NCBI RefSeq assembly: GCF_011927835.1
Contig: NZ_JAATJH010000004.1
Location: 297,656 to 361,655 of the forward strand
Reading direction: 5' to 3'
Source: Neolewinella antarctica
GTDB taxonomy: Bacteria > Bacteroidota > Bacteroidia > Chitinophagales > Saprospiraceae
Length of the DNA: 64,000 nt
Positions 28,866-36,758 of this stretch are shown one piece after another. The notes below the pieces were generated by a model that ran no database searches, was not told the origin of the DNA, and was given only the letters and a program-made list of their open reading frames with translations. How positions within the stretch are numbered: position 1 is the first letter of the stretch; every line of letters starts with the position of its first letter. A program made the translations under genes and the position numbers.

Positions 28866-29621
28866 CTAACGCTGGCGGAAAGGCATCGCAAACGGGCCAC
28901 CCAGTTCTATCCGATTGAAGTCTAATTCTACGGACGCCTCGCCCGAATCTTCGGAGTCAACCATTACTTTGCGCTCGTACGCAAAAGCGCCTTTTCCTCT
29001 GGGCACGGCTTTAAAGTCAGCATTGGTAATGCTCACGCGGCGGTCCGTTCCTTTTTCGGCCAGGCTCATGCGCTGTAATTGATAATTACCGGCCGCGACG
29101 ACGTAGTCCGTGACGTAGCGCGTGTCGGCTCCGCGCAGTTCGTAATACCCATCAACGGTTTTCAGGTCGAGGTTACGGGTGAAAAACACGGCGTTACCGA
29201 GTACAATTTCCTGCAGCAAGTCAAAGCGGGCGGGCACTTTGTACTTCTCCGTAATGTAGCTCAGGGGCTCGGCCGTGTAATCGCCATTGAGGCGGTTGTA
29301 CACAAAAAATGAATCCGGGCGAATGAGCGCCCGCGCGCCTTCGAGGCCGAACTTCTTGACGCTCATCCAGATGGCCTTGTCGCGCTCCAACCGGATGGTA
29401 GCCGTACCGCTGATATTGAGTTTTTCGCTTGCGAGCTTGATCCTGGCGCTGCCCTCCATATACTGAGTGGTGAAAGCATTCTGCTCCATGGCCTTAATGA
29501 CCTGGCTGGCTTTCGCCTTGCTCGCAGTGCCCGCGCCACCGGTCTTGCCCGCACCCTTGCGCGCGCCGCAGCCACTGGTGACGAGCGTGAGAAAGGCCAT
29601 CAGGAAAAGTAAATTACGCAT
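28866..29621 (-). CDS. DUF4292 lipoprotein (LolB-like)
   Basis: A 251-residue lipoprotein with the lipobox LVTSGCG (Cys18). The DUF4292 domain (about 40-250) is rich in beta strands (ARIKLASEKLNISGTATIRL, KAIWMSVKKFGLEGARALI). DUF4292 proteins are typical of Bacteroidota and are thought to be LolA/LolB-like lipid or lipoprotein carriers. It follows a TPR gene on the same strand, as it often does in the phylum. Confidence 0.85.
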   Translation of the reverse strand: MRNLLFLMAFLTLVTSGCGARKGAGKTGGAGTASKAKASQVIKAMEQNAFTTQYMEGSARIKLASEKLNISGTATIRLERDKAIWMSVKKFGLEGARALIRPDSFFVYNRLNGDYTAEPLSYITEKYKVPARFDLLQEIVLGNAVFFTRNLDLKTVDGYYELRGADTRYVTDYVVAAGNYQLQRMSLAEKGTDRRVSITNADFKAVPRGKGAFAYERKVMVDSEDSGEASVELDFNRIELGGPFAMPFRQR

Positions 29622-29653
29622 GGAGTCAGAAATTTATGGACAGGAAGGAGCGC

Positions 29654-29669
29654 CCCGATAGCTATCGGG
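29654..29669. repeat. CCCGATAGCTATCGGG palindrome
   Basis: A perfect 16-bp palindrome in the 89-bp gap between the TPR gene and the DUF4292 gene. It is preceded by AGCGC and followed by ATAGATGCAGGG, which is like the palindrome-type element end. A second arm is not evident. Confidence 0.6.
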
Positions 29670-29710
29670 ATAGATGCAGGGAGAAACCGGGAAGAGCAGC
29701 GTCCGTTCGC

Positions 29711-31261
29711 TCAGCTTCCGATTTTACTTGCCTTGCGGGCAAGCTCTTTAGAAGTGCTCCCAGCCGCTTTCGCCCGTCCGTAAGCCCTCGTCGCTGCGTC
29801 GCTATCCCCCGCTGCGGATAGCTGATCGCCCAGCAATTCTAAGTAAAGGGCGTTGGTGTTACTAGGGGAGTCGTATTTTTTAAGCTCGGAGAGGTTTTTA
29901 CCGTTATCGATTAGTAAAGCTACTGGCCCAGTTGGTCCCCCGGGTAAAACGTTCTTGTTAATGGCGTCAGTCGAACTCGTGCCCGCCAGCGCCAGAAACG
30001 CCCGGGAAAGCTCATCCAGCGACCGTGTAGCTTCCGCCTGGGAAGACACCATTAACTTGGCCTGATCCAGCAACGCGTTCGCCTCGGCAAAATCCGCCCG
30101 CATGGCTTCACCGATCGCGTAGTGTACGTAAACGGCCGGCCGATTGGGGTAGAGATCGAGCGCTTCTTCCGCATATTTTCGTAGGTCGACGGACCGGTTG
30201 GCCAAGTAGAGCGTTCCGAGCAGCTGCTCCCAAACGGGGTAAACATTGTCGTCGAGGGCCAGGGTGGCGATGTAAGCGTCAGCCGCTTCGTTAAGTTGGT
30301 CGGTTTGGAAGTAAATATCACCGAGCAGGGCAGTTGCCTTCGGCTCGTCGGGGTGGACGCGGCGGAGCTCCGTGGCCAGGCTCACGGCCCTACCCACTTC
30401 CCCCGGCACCAGCGACCGCGCAATCTGCTGCACCAAAGGGAGTAATTTGCCAATCTTGAGGTCAATGCCCACGTCCGCGCGGCCGAGGAGGGCCATCAAC
30501 TCGTCGTCGCTTTCACCACCCGGGCTGGCCGAAGATGCAGTGTTCTGCAGGGCCAGTTGCGCGCGTACGTCCGAAGGTTCCCGCCGAAGAATTTCCTCGT
30601 AGACCTTCTCCGCGCTCTTTTTATCATTCTGTGCGGTGTAAAAGCCCGCGAGCAAGTGCCGGTGTTCCGTCAGGTAGGGTTGCGCCTCGACCAGCGCCAC
30701 TAGCTCTTTCTCCGCCCGCTTAGCGTCGCCGGAGCCCAGGTAAAGAGAATGCTTGAGCCGGGCCAGTTCTGCGTTCACGCCGGTCCGCTCCTCCAGCTCG
30801 TTGTACACCCCGATGGCTCCCTTAATGTCTTGCGCCCTGACCAGGAAGGCGGCTTCTTCGAAGTACAGCGCTTCGTTGGTGGGGTCCGCTTTGCGCAACT
30901 TTCCGTACAGCGCCGCGCCCTCCCCGTGCCGACCAGCCTCCTGGTAGAGGGTAGCCAGAAACACGGCGTAAATGTCATTATTTCTGGCGGCGTACGCCTT
31001 CTGCACGTGTTCGATGGCTGCGTTAGGCTGTTCTTTTGCGCGGTAAAGGCGACCCAGCTCGAACTGTATTGCGTCATCCCCACCTTCCGCATCAACTAGT
31101 TCCTCGAAAGCGGCGATGGCATCATCGGTCTTACCCAGCAGCGCCTGTTGTTTCGCTTCAATGAACGCGCGTTGTCGTTGGACTTGCGCGACGGTCAACG
31201 TTTCCTGCGCCACTGCGGATAGGGAAAGCAGACCGAAAAGGAGAAGTAGGGAAAGACGCAT
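29711..31261 (-). CDS. Secreted tetratricopeptide-repeat protein
   Basis: A 516-residue protein with a cleavable signal peptide (about 1-18, ending AVAQ). At least eight TPR-like units run through most of it (e.g. AIAAFEELVDAEGGDDAIQF, AVFLATLYQEAGRHGEGAAL, YTAQNDKKSAEKVYEEILRR, ALLGDIYFQTDQLNEAADAY). It is probably a periplasmic scaffold working with the DUF4292 lipoprotein downstream. A one-mismatch repeat arm (30405-30421) lies in the coding sequence and is read as ARSLVPG. Confidence 0.85.
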   Translation of the reverse strand: MRLSLLLLFGLLSLSAVAQETLTVAQVQRQRAFIEAKQQALLGKTDDAIAAFEELVDAEGGDDAIQFELGRLYRAKEQPNAAIEHVQKAYAARNNDIYAVFLATLYQEAGRHGEGAALYGKLRKADPTNEALYFEEAAFLVRAQDIKGAIGVYNELEERTGVNAELARLKHSLYLGSGDAKRAEKELVALVEAQPYLTEHRHLLAGFYTAQNDKKSAEKVYEEILRREPSDVRAQLALQNTASSASPGGESDDELMALLGRADVGIDLKIGKLLPLVQQIARSLVPGEVGRAVSLATELRRVHPDEPKATALLGDIYFQTDQLNEAADAYIATLALDDNVYPVWEQLLGTLYLANRSVDLRKYAEEALDLYPNRPAVYVHYAIGEAMRADFAEANALLDQAKLMVSSQAEATRSLDELSRAFLALAGTSSTDAINKNVLPGGPTGPVALLIDNGKNLSELKKYDSPSNTNALYLELLGDQLSAAGDSDAATRAYGRAKAAGSTSKELARKASKIGS

Positions 31262-31336
31262 GAAGGGGTGTTCTGGGGGAGCCGGGTAGGGTAGGGGCGT
31301 CCGGTATTTTTGGACTGACCATGCATTAAACGTACA

Positions 31337-31369
31337 AAACCCCGCCTCGTTGCGTACGGGGCGGGGTTT
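31337..31369. terminator. Terminator downstream of pyk
   Basis: AAACCCCGCC (31337-31346) and GGCGGGGTTT (31360-31369) form a 10-bp stem with T-tracts on both strands. It lies 34 bp after the pyk stop on the minus strand and ahead of the TPR gene. Confidence 0.8.
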
Positions 31370-31402
31370 CTGGGTGGCGGCGCGGGACCGGGTGGTGCAG
31401 CA

Positions 31403-32836
31403 TTAATCGACGATCGTGATCTTCATCATGTTCGTGCGCCGCCGCCGGTTAAGGGGCATGGAGCCGGTGTTGACGAGCATGTCACCTACGTTGACGTGGC
31501 CCGCGTCCTTGAGGATCTGCGTTACGTCCGACACCGTTTCGTCCGTGCTCGTGAACTTGTCGTAGCGGAAGCACCGCACGCCCCAGCAAAGCCCTAGGGT
31601 ATTGAGCATGTGGTCCGAATCACTAAACACGTATATTTTGCTGTTGGGGCGGAAGCTGGATAGTTTGAAGGCCGTGTACCCCGTGCGGGTCATCCCGACG
31701 ATGCCACGGGCACCGACGTTCTGCGCGGCCCAGGCGGCGGCGGAGCAGACAACGTCGCTGACGAACGTACCGGATTTATTATTTGATTTCGGACGCTTCA
31801 TGCCGATCTCGTAGATCTGCTCCGCTTCGTGAATGATGGCGTTCATGGCCTTGACGACGAGGGCCGGGTGGCGGCCGACGGACGTTTCACCGGAAAGCAT
31901 CACCGCATCCGTTCCGTCGAGCACGGCGTTGGCTACGTCCGTCACCTCGGCGCGCGTCGGGCCGGGGTTATTAATCATGGAGTCCATCATTTGCGTAGCA
32001 ACGATCACCGGGCGTGCCCGTTGAATGCACTTGCGGATGATTTCCTTTTGGATGATCGGCAGGCGCTCCATGGGCATCTCGATACCGAGGTCACCGCGCG
32101 CGACCATGATGGCGTTGGAATGCTTGATGATCTTATCGAGGTTCTCGATGGCCTCGGGCTTTTCGATCTTGGAAATGATCTTGGCCGGGTGGCCCTCGGC
32201 GTCGATGCGGGCGCGGAGATCCTTGAGGTCCTTAGCTTGCCGTACGAAGCTCAGCGCGATCCAGTTCACGGGCTGGGTGAGGATGTACTTGAGGTCCTTC
32301 AGGTCCTTCTCGGTGAGACTGGGAAGACTGATCTTCGTGTTGGGCAGGTTGACGCCCTTGTTGGACTTCAAGATACCACCGAAGAGCGTTTTTAGTTTTA
32401 CGGTGTCCGTGCCGTTCGTCTCGACTACTTCAAACACGAGCGTACCGTCGTCCACCAATACCCTTTCACCGACGGCTACGTCACGGGCGAATTCGGGGTA
32501 ACTCATGTAGATGCGCTCGGCGTTACCGACGCACTTAGTGTTGGTAAAAGTTACGATCTGCCCTTCCTCCACGGGCAAGCCCTCGTTTTCCATTTTACCG
32601 ACGCGGAGTTTCGGGCCTTGTAGGTCGGCCAGAATACTGACGTGCGTATTGAGCTCCTTATTGAGCGCAAGAATGTGCTGGATCGTCTCCCCGTGTACGT
32701 CGTGCGAGCCGTGGCTGAAGTTCAAGCGGAATACGTCCACCCCCGCCTCGATCAGTCCCTTCAACCCGTCGTAGGAACTACAGGCCGGGCCGACGGTGGC
32801 GACAATTTTGGTATTCTGGTGGTCCGTAATCTTCAT
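31403..32836 (-). CDS. pyk: Pyruvate kinase
   Basis: Last step of glycolysis: phosphoenolpyruvate plus ADP to pyruvate plus ATP. It has 477 residues. The N-terminal TKIVATVGPACSS and FRLNFSHGSHD motifs, the catalytic block IISKIEKPEAIENLDKII (catalytic Lys) and MVARGDLGIEMP, and AVMLSGETSVGRHP are all present. The B domain (about 70-165) and C-terminal allosteric domain are complete. It has its own promoter and terminator. Confidence 0.97.
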   Translation of the reverse strand: MKITDHQNTKIVATVGPACSSYDGLKGLIEAGVDVFRLNFSHGSHDVHGETIQHILALNKELNTHVSILADLQGPKLRVGKMENEGLPVEEGQIVTFTNTKCVGNAERIYMSYPEFARDVAVGERVLVDDGTLVFEVVETNGTDTVKLKTLFGGILKSNKGVNLPNTKISLPSLTEKDLKDLKYILTQPVNWIALSFVRQAKDLKDLRARIDAEGHPAKIISKIEKPEAIENLDKIIKHSNAIMVARGDLGIEMPMERLPIIQKEIIRKCIQRARPVIVATQMMDSMINNPGPTRAEVTDVANAVLDGTDAVMLSGETSVGRHPALVVKAMNAIIHEAEQIYEIGMKRPKSNNKSGTFVSDVVCSAAAWAAQNVGARGIVGMTRTGYTAFKLSSFRPNSKIYVFSDSDHMLNTLGLCWGVRCFRYDKFTSTDETVSDVTQILKDAGHVNVGDMLVNTGSMPLNRRRRTNMMKITIVD

Positions 32837-32875
32837 AAGCGCAGGGGGGTTAGTTTAATAATTACAATAATAGCG

Positions 32876-32883
32876 CAAAAGTA
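32876..32883 (-). promoter_or_regulatory. -7 box of the pyk promoter (TACTTTTG)
   Basis: Exact TAnnTTTG match on the minus strand, 39 bp before the pyk ATG at 32836. No spaced TTG seen. Confidence 0.5.
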
Positions 32884-32978
32884 GGGCATGGCGGGCGGAA
32901 TACGTCAGGTACCTACGCCCGGGAAAGGTTTGTAAGATTAAATTTTCCGATGGCTTAGGTAACTTTTGGCCCGTGGTC

Positions 32979-32986
32979 TACCTTTG
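32979..32986 (+). promoter_or_regulatory. Possible -7 box for the tRNA gene (TACCTTTG)
   Basis: Exact TAnnTTTG match, 116 bp before the tRNA. It is in the right orientation, but the -33 element is lacking. Confidence 0.35.
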
Positions 32987-33045
32987 TGGAAGAAAGAAAC
33001 TAGGTCCGTGGTCTAGGGCCTGTAGTCTGCAATGACCCAAGAATA

Positions 33046-33085
33046 CAGACCGCAGACCGCAGACCGCAGACCGCAGACCAAAGAC
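33046..33085. repeat. CAGACCG heptamer array before the tRNA
   Basis: Five tandem CAGACCG units end 18 bp before the tRNA. An imperfect opposing stretch (GTGGTCTAGGGCCTGTAGTCTGC, about 33008-33030) could pair with part of it. It resembles the CTACCGC arrays in unit length and placement but differs in sequence. Confidence 0.6.
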
Positions 33086-33102
33086 TTTCTCCTTCCCCCT
33101 CC

Positions 33103-33175
33103 GGGCCCATAGCTCAGCGGTTAGAGCGCCGGACTCATAATCCGTCGGTCCTAGGTTCAAATCCTAGTGGGCCCA
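33103..33175 (+). tRNA. tRNA-Ile (anticodon CAU, lysidine-modified type)
   Basis: A 73-nt cloverleaf. The acceptor GGGCCCA pairs with TGGGCCC, the D arm is AGCTCAGCGGTTAGAGC, the anticodon stem is CCGGA/TCCGT with loop ctCATaa (anticodon 33136-33138), and the T arm is CTAGGTTCAAATCCTAG. The discriminator is A and CCA is not encoded. A CAU anticodon could be Met or the minor Ile tRNA; the GACTCATAATC loop context and acceptor fit tRNA-Ile2, whose C34 is changed to lysidine by TilS. It is not initiator-like. Confidence 0.85.
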
Positions 33176-33188
33176 CTAAAACGTAAGC

Positions 33189-33225
33189 AACCCCATCCCG
33201 CAGTGTGCCGGGATGGGGTTCTTCG
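33189..33225. terminator. Terminator after the tRNA
   Basis: AACCCCATCCCG (33189-33200) pairs perfectly with CGGGATGGGGTT (33209-33220), loop of 8. On the plus strand the following tract is weak (CTTCGTTTC). It probably ends the tRNA transcript and possibly the opposing DUF4412 gene. Confidence 0.7.
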
Positions 33226-33263
33226 TTTCAAGGTTGCTTAGTAAATAAAGTGTAAACTCTTAA

Positions 33264-34265
33264 TCAAAAGCCCGGGATCTCCATAATCTCCACGCCATCC
33301 AGGTTCAGGATGCTGGTGTCCATTGCCGCCTCGCCGACTTTCACGTTTTTGTAAGTCATCTCAATTCGCTCGCCTTTTTTGGTGATGGACGTAGACCGCA
33401 GCGGGAAACCAATCTCGGGTGCACCGTCGGGCGCGGAAATTTTCGCGCCCGTGAAGGCGGCCATCGACTGAGCGAGGGCTTCGTGCCGCAGGGGGATTTC
33501 GGTCGTTATCCAGCTGGTGGTCACGCTTCCGTCGTTTTCGTTGGTGGATAGGTACTTGCGAGTGTTGTAGCCATCGATGACCTTGGTCTCGCTGGTTTCC
33601 TCGATGGTGATGCCCTCCATATAATTTTCGGTGTCCATTTCTTCCATCAGGCCGCTCAGGTTAGGTGTGCGCATGCGCATGGCCGTGCGTTCTCCGTCGG
33701 CTTCCGTGACGAGGGTGGTCGTGCCGGTCTGGGTGTCGAAGATGGATAGCGTCGTGGTGGTTTCTCCCTTCTTGACGATGTTTACTTGTTGGCCGATTTG
33801 GGTGGGGGCTACGGCTAAGCGCATGTTCATCACCTCCTGTTTGCCGTTCCGTTTGGTACTGATTACGTTCATGTCCGCGCTGAAAGTGGCTTCGTTGGTG
33901 AAGGGTTCGAAATCCTTATTGCCCCCGAACAGGCTGCCGAGGATGTTTGCCGCCCGGTCGTCATCGGTCTGCGCACCGCTGGTGGGCGCGGTACCGCTTT
34001 CTTCGTTGCCCGTTTGGACCGTGGATCCATTGTTGCCGGTCGAGTCCTGGCGGTTTTTTTTCTTGTTCCGCTTTTTGAACAGATTCCCGACGGCGTTGAA
34101 GGCGTCATCGACGGCCTTGTCTACTTTTTGGTCGACCCTATTGTTGGCCTTTCTTTCGGCGCGCTCGGTGGCCCGGGTCTTAGCTTTCTGGGGGACATTT
34201 TGGGCGCTAACGCTGGTGCAGAGTAGTAACAAGGAGAGCAGCGTGAGGAGGGTAGGAAACTTCAT
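33264..34265 (-). CDS. Secreted DUF4412-like protein
   Basis: A 333-residue protein with a signal peptide (about 1-21, ending VSAQ). A very basic helical stretch follows (AKTRATERAERKANNRVDQK, about 28-72), then a Ser/Thr/Gly-rich linker and a beta-rich domain of DUF4412 type (about 120-333: MNMRLAVAPTQIGQQVNIVK, KVIDGYNTRKYLST). Such proteins are periplasmic or surface-located with unknown function. Confidence 0.75.
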   Translation of the reverse strand: MKFPTLLTLLSLLLLCTSVSAQNVPQKAKTRATERAERKANNRVDQKVDKAVDDAFNAVGNLFKKRNKKKNRQDSTGNNGSTVQTGNEESGTAPTSGAQTDDDRAANILGSLFGGNKDFEPFTNEATFSADMNVISTKRNGKQEVMNMRLAVAPTQIGQQVNIVKKGETTTTLSIFDTQTGTTTLVTEADGERTAMRMRTPNLSGLMEEMDTENYMEGITIEETSETKVIDGYNTRKYLSTNENDGSVTTSWITTEIPLRHEALAQSMAAFTGAKISAPDGAPEIGFPLRSTSITKKGERIEMTYKNVKVGEAAMDTSILNLDGVEIMEIPGF

Positions 34266-34418
34266 AGTGGAGGGAAATTATTTTGGTGAGCGTAGTCCCC
34301 ACGAAATAATCAGTAGTGGGAGTGTTCACCCCTCAATACACGGCCAAACCCAGGCGTTACACTTTTCCACCGAAAACGAACTCCTTAATCCCGCAAGCGG
34401 TTATGTTGTTACCACGTT

Positions 34419-34434
34419 AGTTGCAATTGCAACT
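34419..34434. promoter_or_regulatory. 16-bp perfect palindrome, candidate operator
   Basis: AGTTGCAATTGCAACT lies 46 bp before the start of the small peptide gene. Its internal TTG (34421-34423) is 20 bp from TATACTCTTT (34444-34453), a weak TAnnTTTG-like box, so a bound protein would overlap the -33 region. Confidence 0.45.
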
Positions 34435-34479
34435 GCGCAGAATTATACTCTTTCCAACAAGACCTTACCCAAACAAATA

Positions 34480-34581
34480 ATGGAACTTCGTCAAAATTTT
34501 GGCCGCGTAACTTTTATGGTCACGCTTTTCTTAATCCTAATGGCACTCTTTACGCTACCCAATCTGGCCAGCCTACTCTAA
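34480..34581 (+). CDS. 33-residue membrane peptide
   Basis: ATG at 34480 gives MELRQNFGRVTF followed by one hydrophobic helix (about residues 12-33, with LFLILMALFTLP) and a TAA stop at 34579-34581. It is placed in a gap between two minus-strand genes, directly after a palindrome and a weak promoter. The balance of a polar, basic N-terminus and one membrane helix fits a real small membrane protein, but the length is too short for certainty. Function unknown. Confidence 0.45.
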   Translation: MELRQNFGRVTFMVTLFLILMALFTLPNLASLL

Positions 34582-34597
34582 AGATTGCGGTCCGCTA

Positions 34598-35521
34598 TCA
34601 GTTTGTGCCCGCGTTGGCCGGGTGAAAGCTGAGAATTGTCTCCCGCAAAAAGTCCGTATCGAGGTGGGTGTAGATTTCCGTGGTCAGGATCGATTCGTGT
34701 CCCAGCATTTCCTGAACCGCCCGCAGATCCGCCCCGCCCTCGATCAGGTGCGTCGCAAAGGAGTGCCGAAACGTATGCGGGCTTACGTTCTGCACCAAAC
34801 CGGCCGCCGCCGCGTATTTTTTCACGGCGGTAAAAACGCTTATCCGGCTCAGAGATCCACCCCTTCTGTTTAAGAACACCACGTTCTCCGCAGTCTCCTT
34901 AATCACTGGCTGCTGCGCGCGCACGTAATCGAGATAAATTTCTACGTGCTTAATCGCTTCCCCACCAATCGGGACGATGCGCTCCTTGTTACCCTTTCCC
35001 GTAACCCGCAGAAAGCCTTCCTCCAGGTAGAGGTTACCGAGCTTAAGCCCGGTCGCTTCACTCACCCGCAATCCACAGGCGTAGAGGACTTCCAGGATGG
35101 CCCGGTCGCGCAGGCCGTGGTCCGTGCTCAGGTCAATCACCCCGAGGAGGGACTGGATTTCTTTGTAGGTAAGTACTTCCGGGATTTTACGCCCGAGTTT
35201 AGGAGCCTGCAGGAGTTCGGTGGGGTCTTCCCTGATCTCTCCCTCGTCGAGTAAGTACCCAAAGTAGGTTTTTAGGGCCGAGATCAGGCGGGCCTGCGAA
35301 CGGGCGGCCAGGCCCAACTCCGCCAAGTAGACCACGAAGCCATCGAGGTGGAAATTATCAATTTCCGCCGGGCTAAGATCCCAGTCGCGGAGCGCTAAGT
35401 AGGCCGGGAGCTTCTTCAGGTCGGAGTGGTAAGAACTAAGCGTATGGTTACTGTAGCCACGCGTTAGTTTCAGGTAGGCGGCGAAGCTTTCGAAGGTGTT
35501 AGTCCAGGGTGAGTTGTCCAC
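34598..35521 (-). CDS. xerD: Tyrosine recombinase XerD-like
   Basis: A site-specific recombinase of the XerC/D type. The start chosen is the GTG at 35521 (307 residues, near the family norm); the open frame runs to a GTG at 35578 next to a repeat arm. The N-terminal SAM-like core-binding domain (about 10-95) is followed by the catalytic domain with ACGLRVSEATGL (Arg), TGKGNKER (Lys), HTFRHSFATH (His/Arg), LGHESILTT (His) and IYTHL (nucleophile Tyr). It is probably the chromosome-dimer resolvase. No phage or integron genes are near, so a housekeeping role is more likely than a mobile one. Confidence 0.88.
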   Translation of the reverse strand: MDNSPWTNTFESFAAYLKLTRGYSNHTLSSYHSDLKKLPAYLALRDWDLSPAEIDNFHLDGFVVYLAELGLAARSQARLISALKTYFGYLLDEGEIREDPTELLQAPKLGRKIPEVLTYKEIQSLLGVIDLSTDHGLRDRAILEVLYACGLRVSEATGLKLGNLYLEEGFLRVTGKGNKERIVPIGGEAIKHVEIYLDYVRAQQPVIKETAENVVFLNRRGGSLSRISVFTAVKKYAAAAGLVQNVSPHTFRHSFATHLIEGGADLRAVQEMLGHESILTTEIYTHLDTDFLRETILSFHPANAGTN

Positions 35522-35584
35522 GGGGGGCAAGATAAGACCGGGTTCGTAGTGCCCCGTAACCCTTGCTCCTTTTCCCACAAGCCC

Positions 35585-35602
35585 GGCACCCGCATTCGCG
35601 CC
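35585..35602. repeat. Repeat arm upstream of xerD
   Basis: GGCACCCGCATTCGCGCC; on the minus strand this reads like the standard arm and is followed by CCGGG and a purine-rich GGAAAAGGAGC, as in the copy at 48197. The partner arm is not clear. Confidence 0.5.
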
Positions 35603-35676
35603 AAATGACCGCGCGAACCATGCGCCGCCCCCAAACGTAATTTACCTACCTTGTTACTAACTAATTCCGCCCGTCT

Positions 35677-36348
35677 ATGATCCCTTTAACCGTCATCAGC
35701 ATTCTTCTGCTCATCGGTATGCTACTGCTCTTCCGGATGTGGTCCAGCAACCGGATGCCGGGCAAAAATAAGCGGCAAAAAGAGGTCGAAGCACTCAGGG
35801 CGGAAATGGACGGGTGGAGTGCCGATCTCGTCCCGTTAAATAAGGAAGAACTTGATCTGTTTAGCCTCGCGCAGGACAAGCAAGTCGTCAAAACCGGCGC
35901 CAGCACCAGTGCCCAGGGCACTTTTACGACCATTTTCCACGAACCCGTCGTCAGCTACAGCTACCGGCGTTACCTGGGTAGTAAAGTCAACGAACTACTC
36001 TACGCCCGCACCGCCGACCACGATTACGTGTACTGGACGGAAGACGGAAAGACCAGTCTCGAAATCGACGGCCAGCCCGTTGGTAATCTCGACGGCAATA
36101 CCTTGCTCGGAGCCCGCTCCGGCCAACCCATTGCCCGCATTTCCGGCGAGCAAAAGGAAAATTACTTGCCCATCAGCGTCGGCAACCGGGAGGTAGGGTC
36201 CATCACTTCCGATCAGTCCGCCGCCAGCGACCCACTCGGGCAGCGCGCCTTCGAGTTCATCCCTGACGACCTTAACGAAAAGGAGGAACAATTACTGCTC
36301 AGCCTAGCTACGCGTGAATTGGTGAAGCGTAGTTTGCCCCGGGAGTAA
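35677..36348 (+). CDS. Membrane-anchored protein of unknown function
   Basis: I do not recognise this 223-residue protein. One N-terminal transmembrane helix (about 2-22) is followed by a basic stretch, then a mixed alpha/beta domain with many short strands (YRRYLGSKVNELLYARTADH, IARISGEQKENYLPISVGNR). Orientation suggests that the soluble part is cytoplasmic. It is divergent from xerD. Confidence 0.55.
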   Translation: MIPLTVISILLLIGMLLLFRMWSSNRMPGKNKRQKEVEALRAEMDGWSADLVPLNKEELDLFSLAQDKQVVKTGASTSAQGTFTTIFHEPVVSYSYRRYLGSKVNELLYARTADHDYVYWTEDGKTSLEIDGQPVGNLDGNTLLGARSGQPIARISGEQKENYLPISVGNREVGSITSDQSAASDPLGQRAFEFIPDDLNEKEEQLLLSLATRELVKRSLPRE

Positions 36349-36758
36349 TTAAGTTTTGGCCGTAAACTCAGCAGTGGTGAATTTTACCAGTCGTTGGTCC
36401 ACGTAATTGCCGGATGTTGCTTTTTCCCGACGCTGCGCTGTGTTTCATCAGCCTTTCGTTGCGCCCATCAGATCAAAGGGCAAATGATCTGTTGTATGAG
36501 CGCTGAGTAGTGGTTGAGAGACCTACATTAGATTAAGTCTAAATACTATTTGGTAACTAACATGTCATTCGGCCCACTGGATTAGTACCCTACCGTGTTG
36601 TAACTTTGCCAAACTTTTCCGAGCCATCCGTCAGGTTGGACCTACCCGGACGAGTGCTCGTCGATTGACGATAGAATAGAGGGGTACATCTCCGTCTTTC
36701 CTTACCCCACCGCGGCCGTACCGCCCCGTTAAACCAGCTTTCAACCGCACATTAGCGC
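36349..36758. other. 410-bp leader region of the nqr operon
   Basis: No supported gene. It contains the -7 box TAACTTTG at 36601-36608, which would give a leader of about 145 nt. A stretch near 36430 (GACGCTGCGCTGTGTTT) resembles the sequence just after corA near 25749 (GACGTTGCGCCGTGTTT). Confidence 0.5.
36601..36608 (+). promoter_or_regulatory. -7 box of the nqr operon (TAACTTTG)
   Basis: Exact TAnnTTTG match, about 150 bp upstream of nqrA. No TTG at 18-21 bp. Confidence 0.45.

Noticed and set aside
33631-34479. Frame on the plus strand opposite the DUF4412 gene
   Set aside because: It is antisense to a protein with a good signal peptide and domain. Only its last 33 codons (34480-34581), which lie outside that gene, were kept as a separate small gene.
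34598-35521. XerD-like gene as evidence for a mobile element or integron
   Set aside because: There are no phage, transposon or cassette genes nearby and the sequence looks like the housekeeping dimer resolvase.
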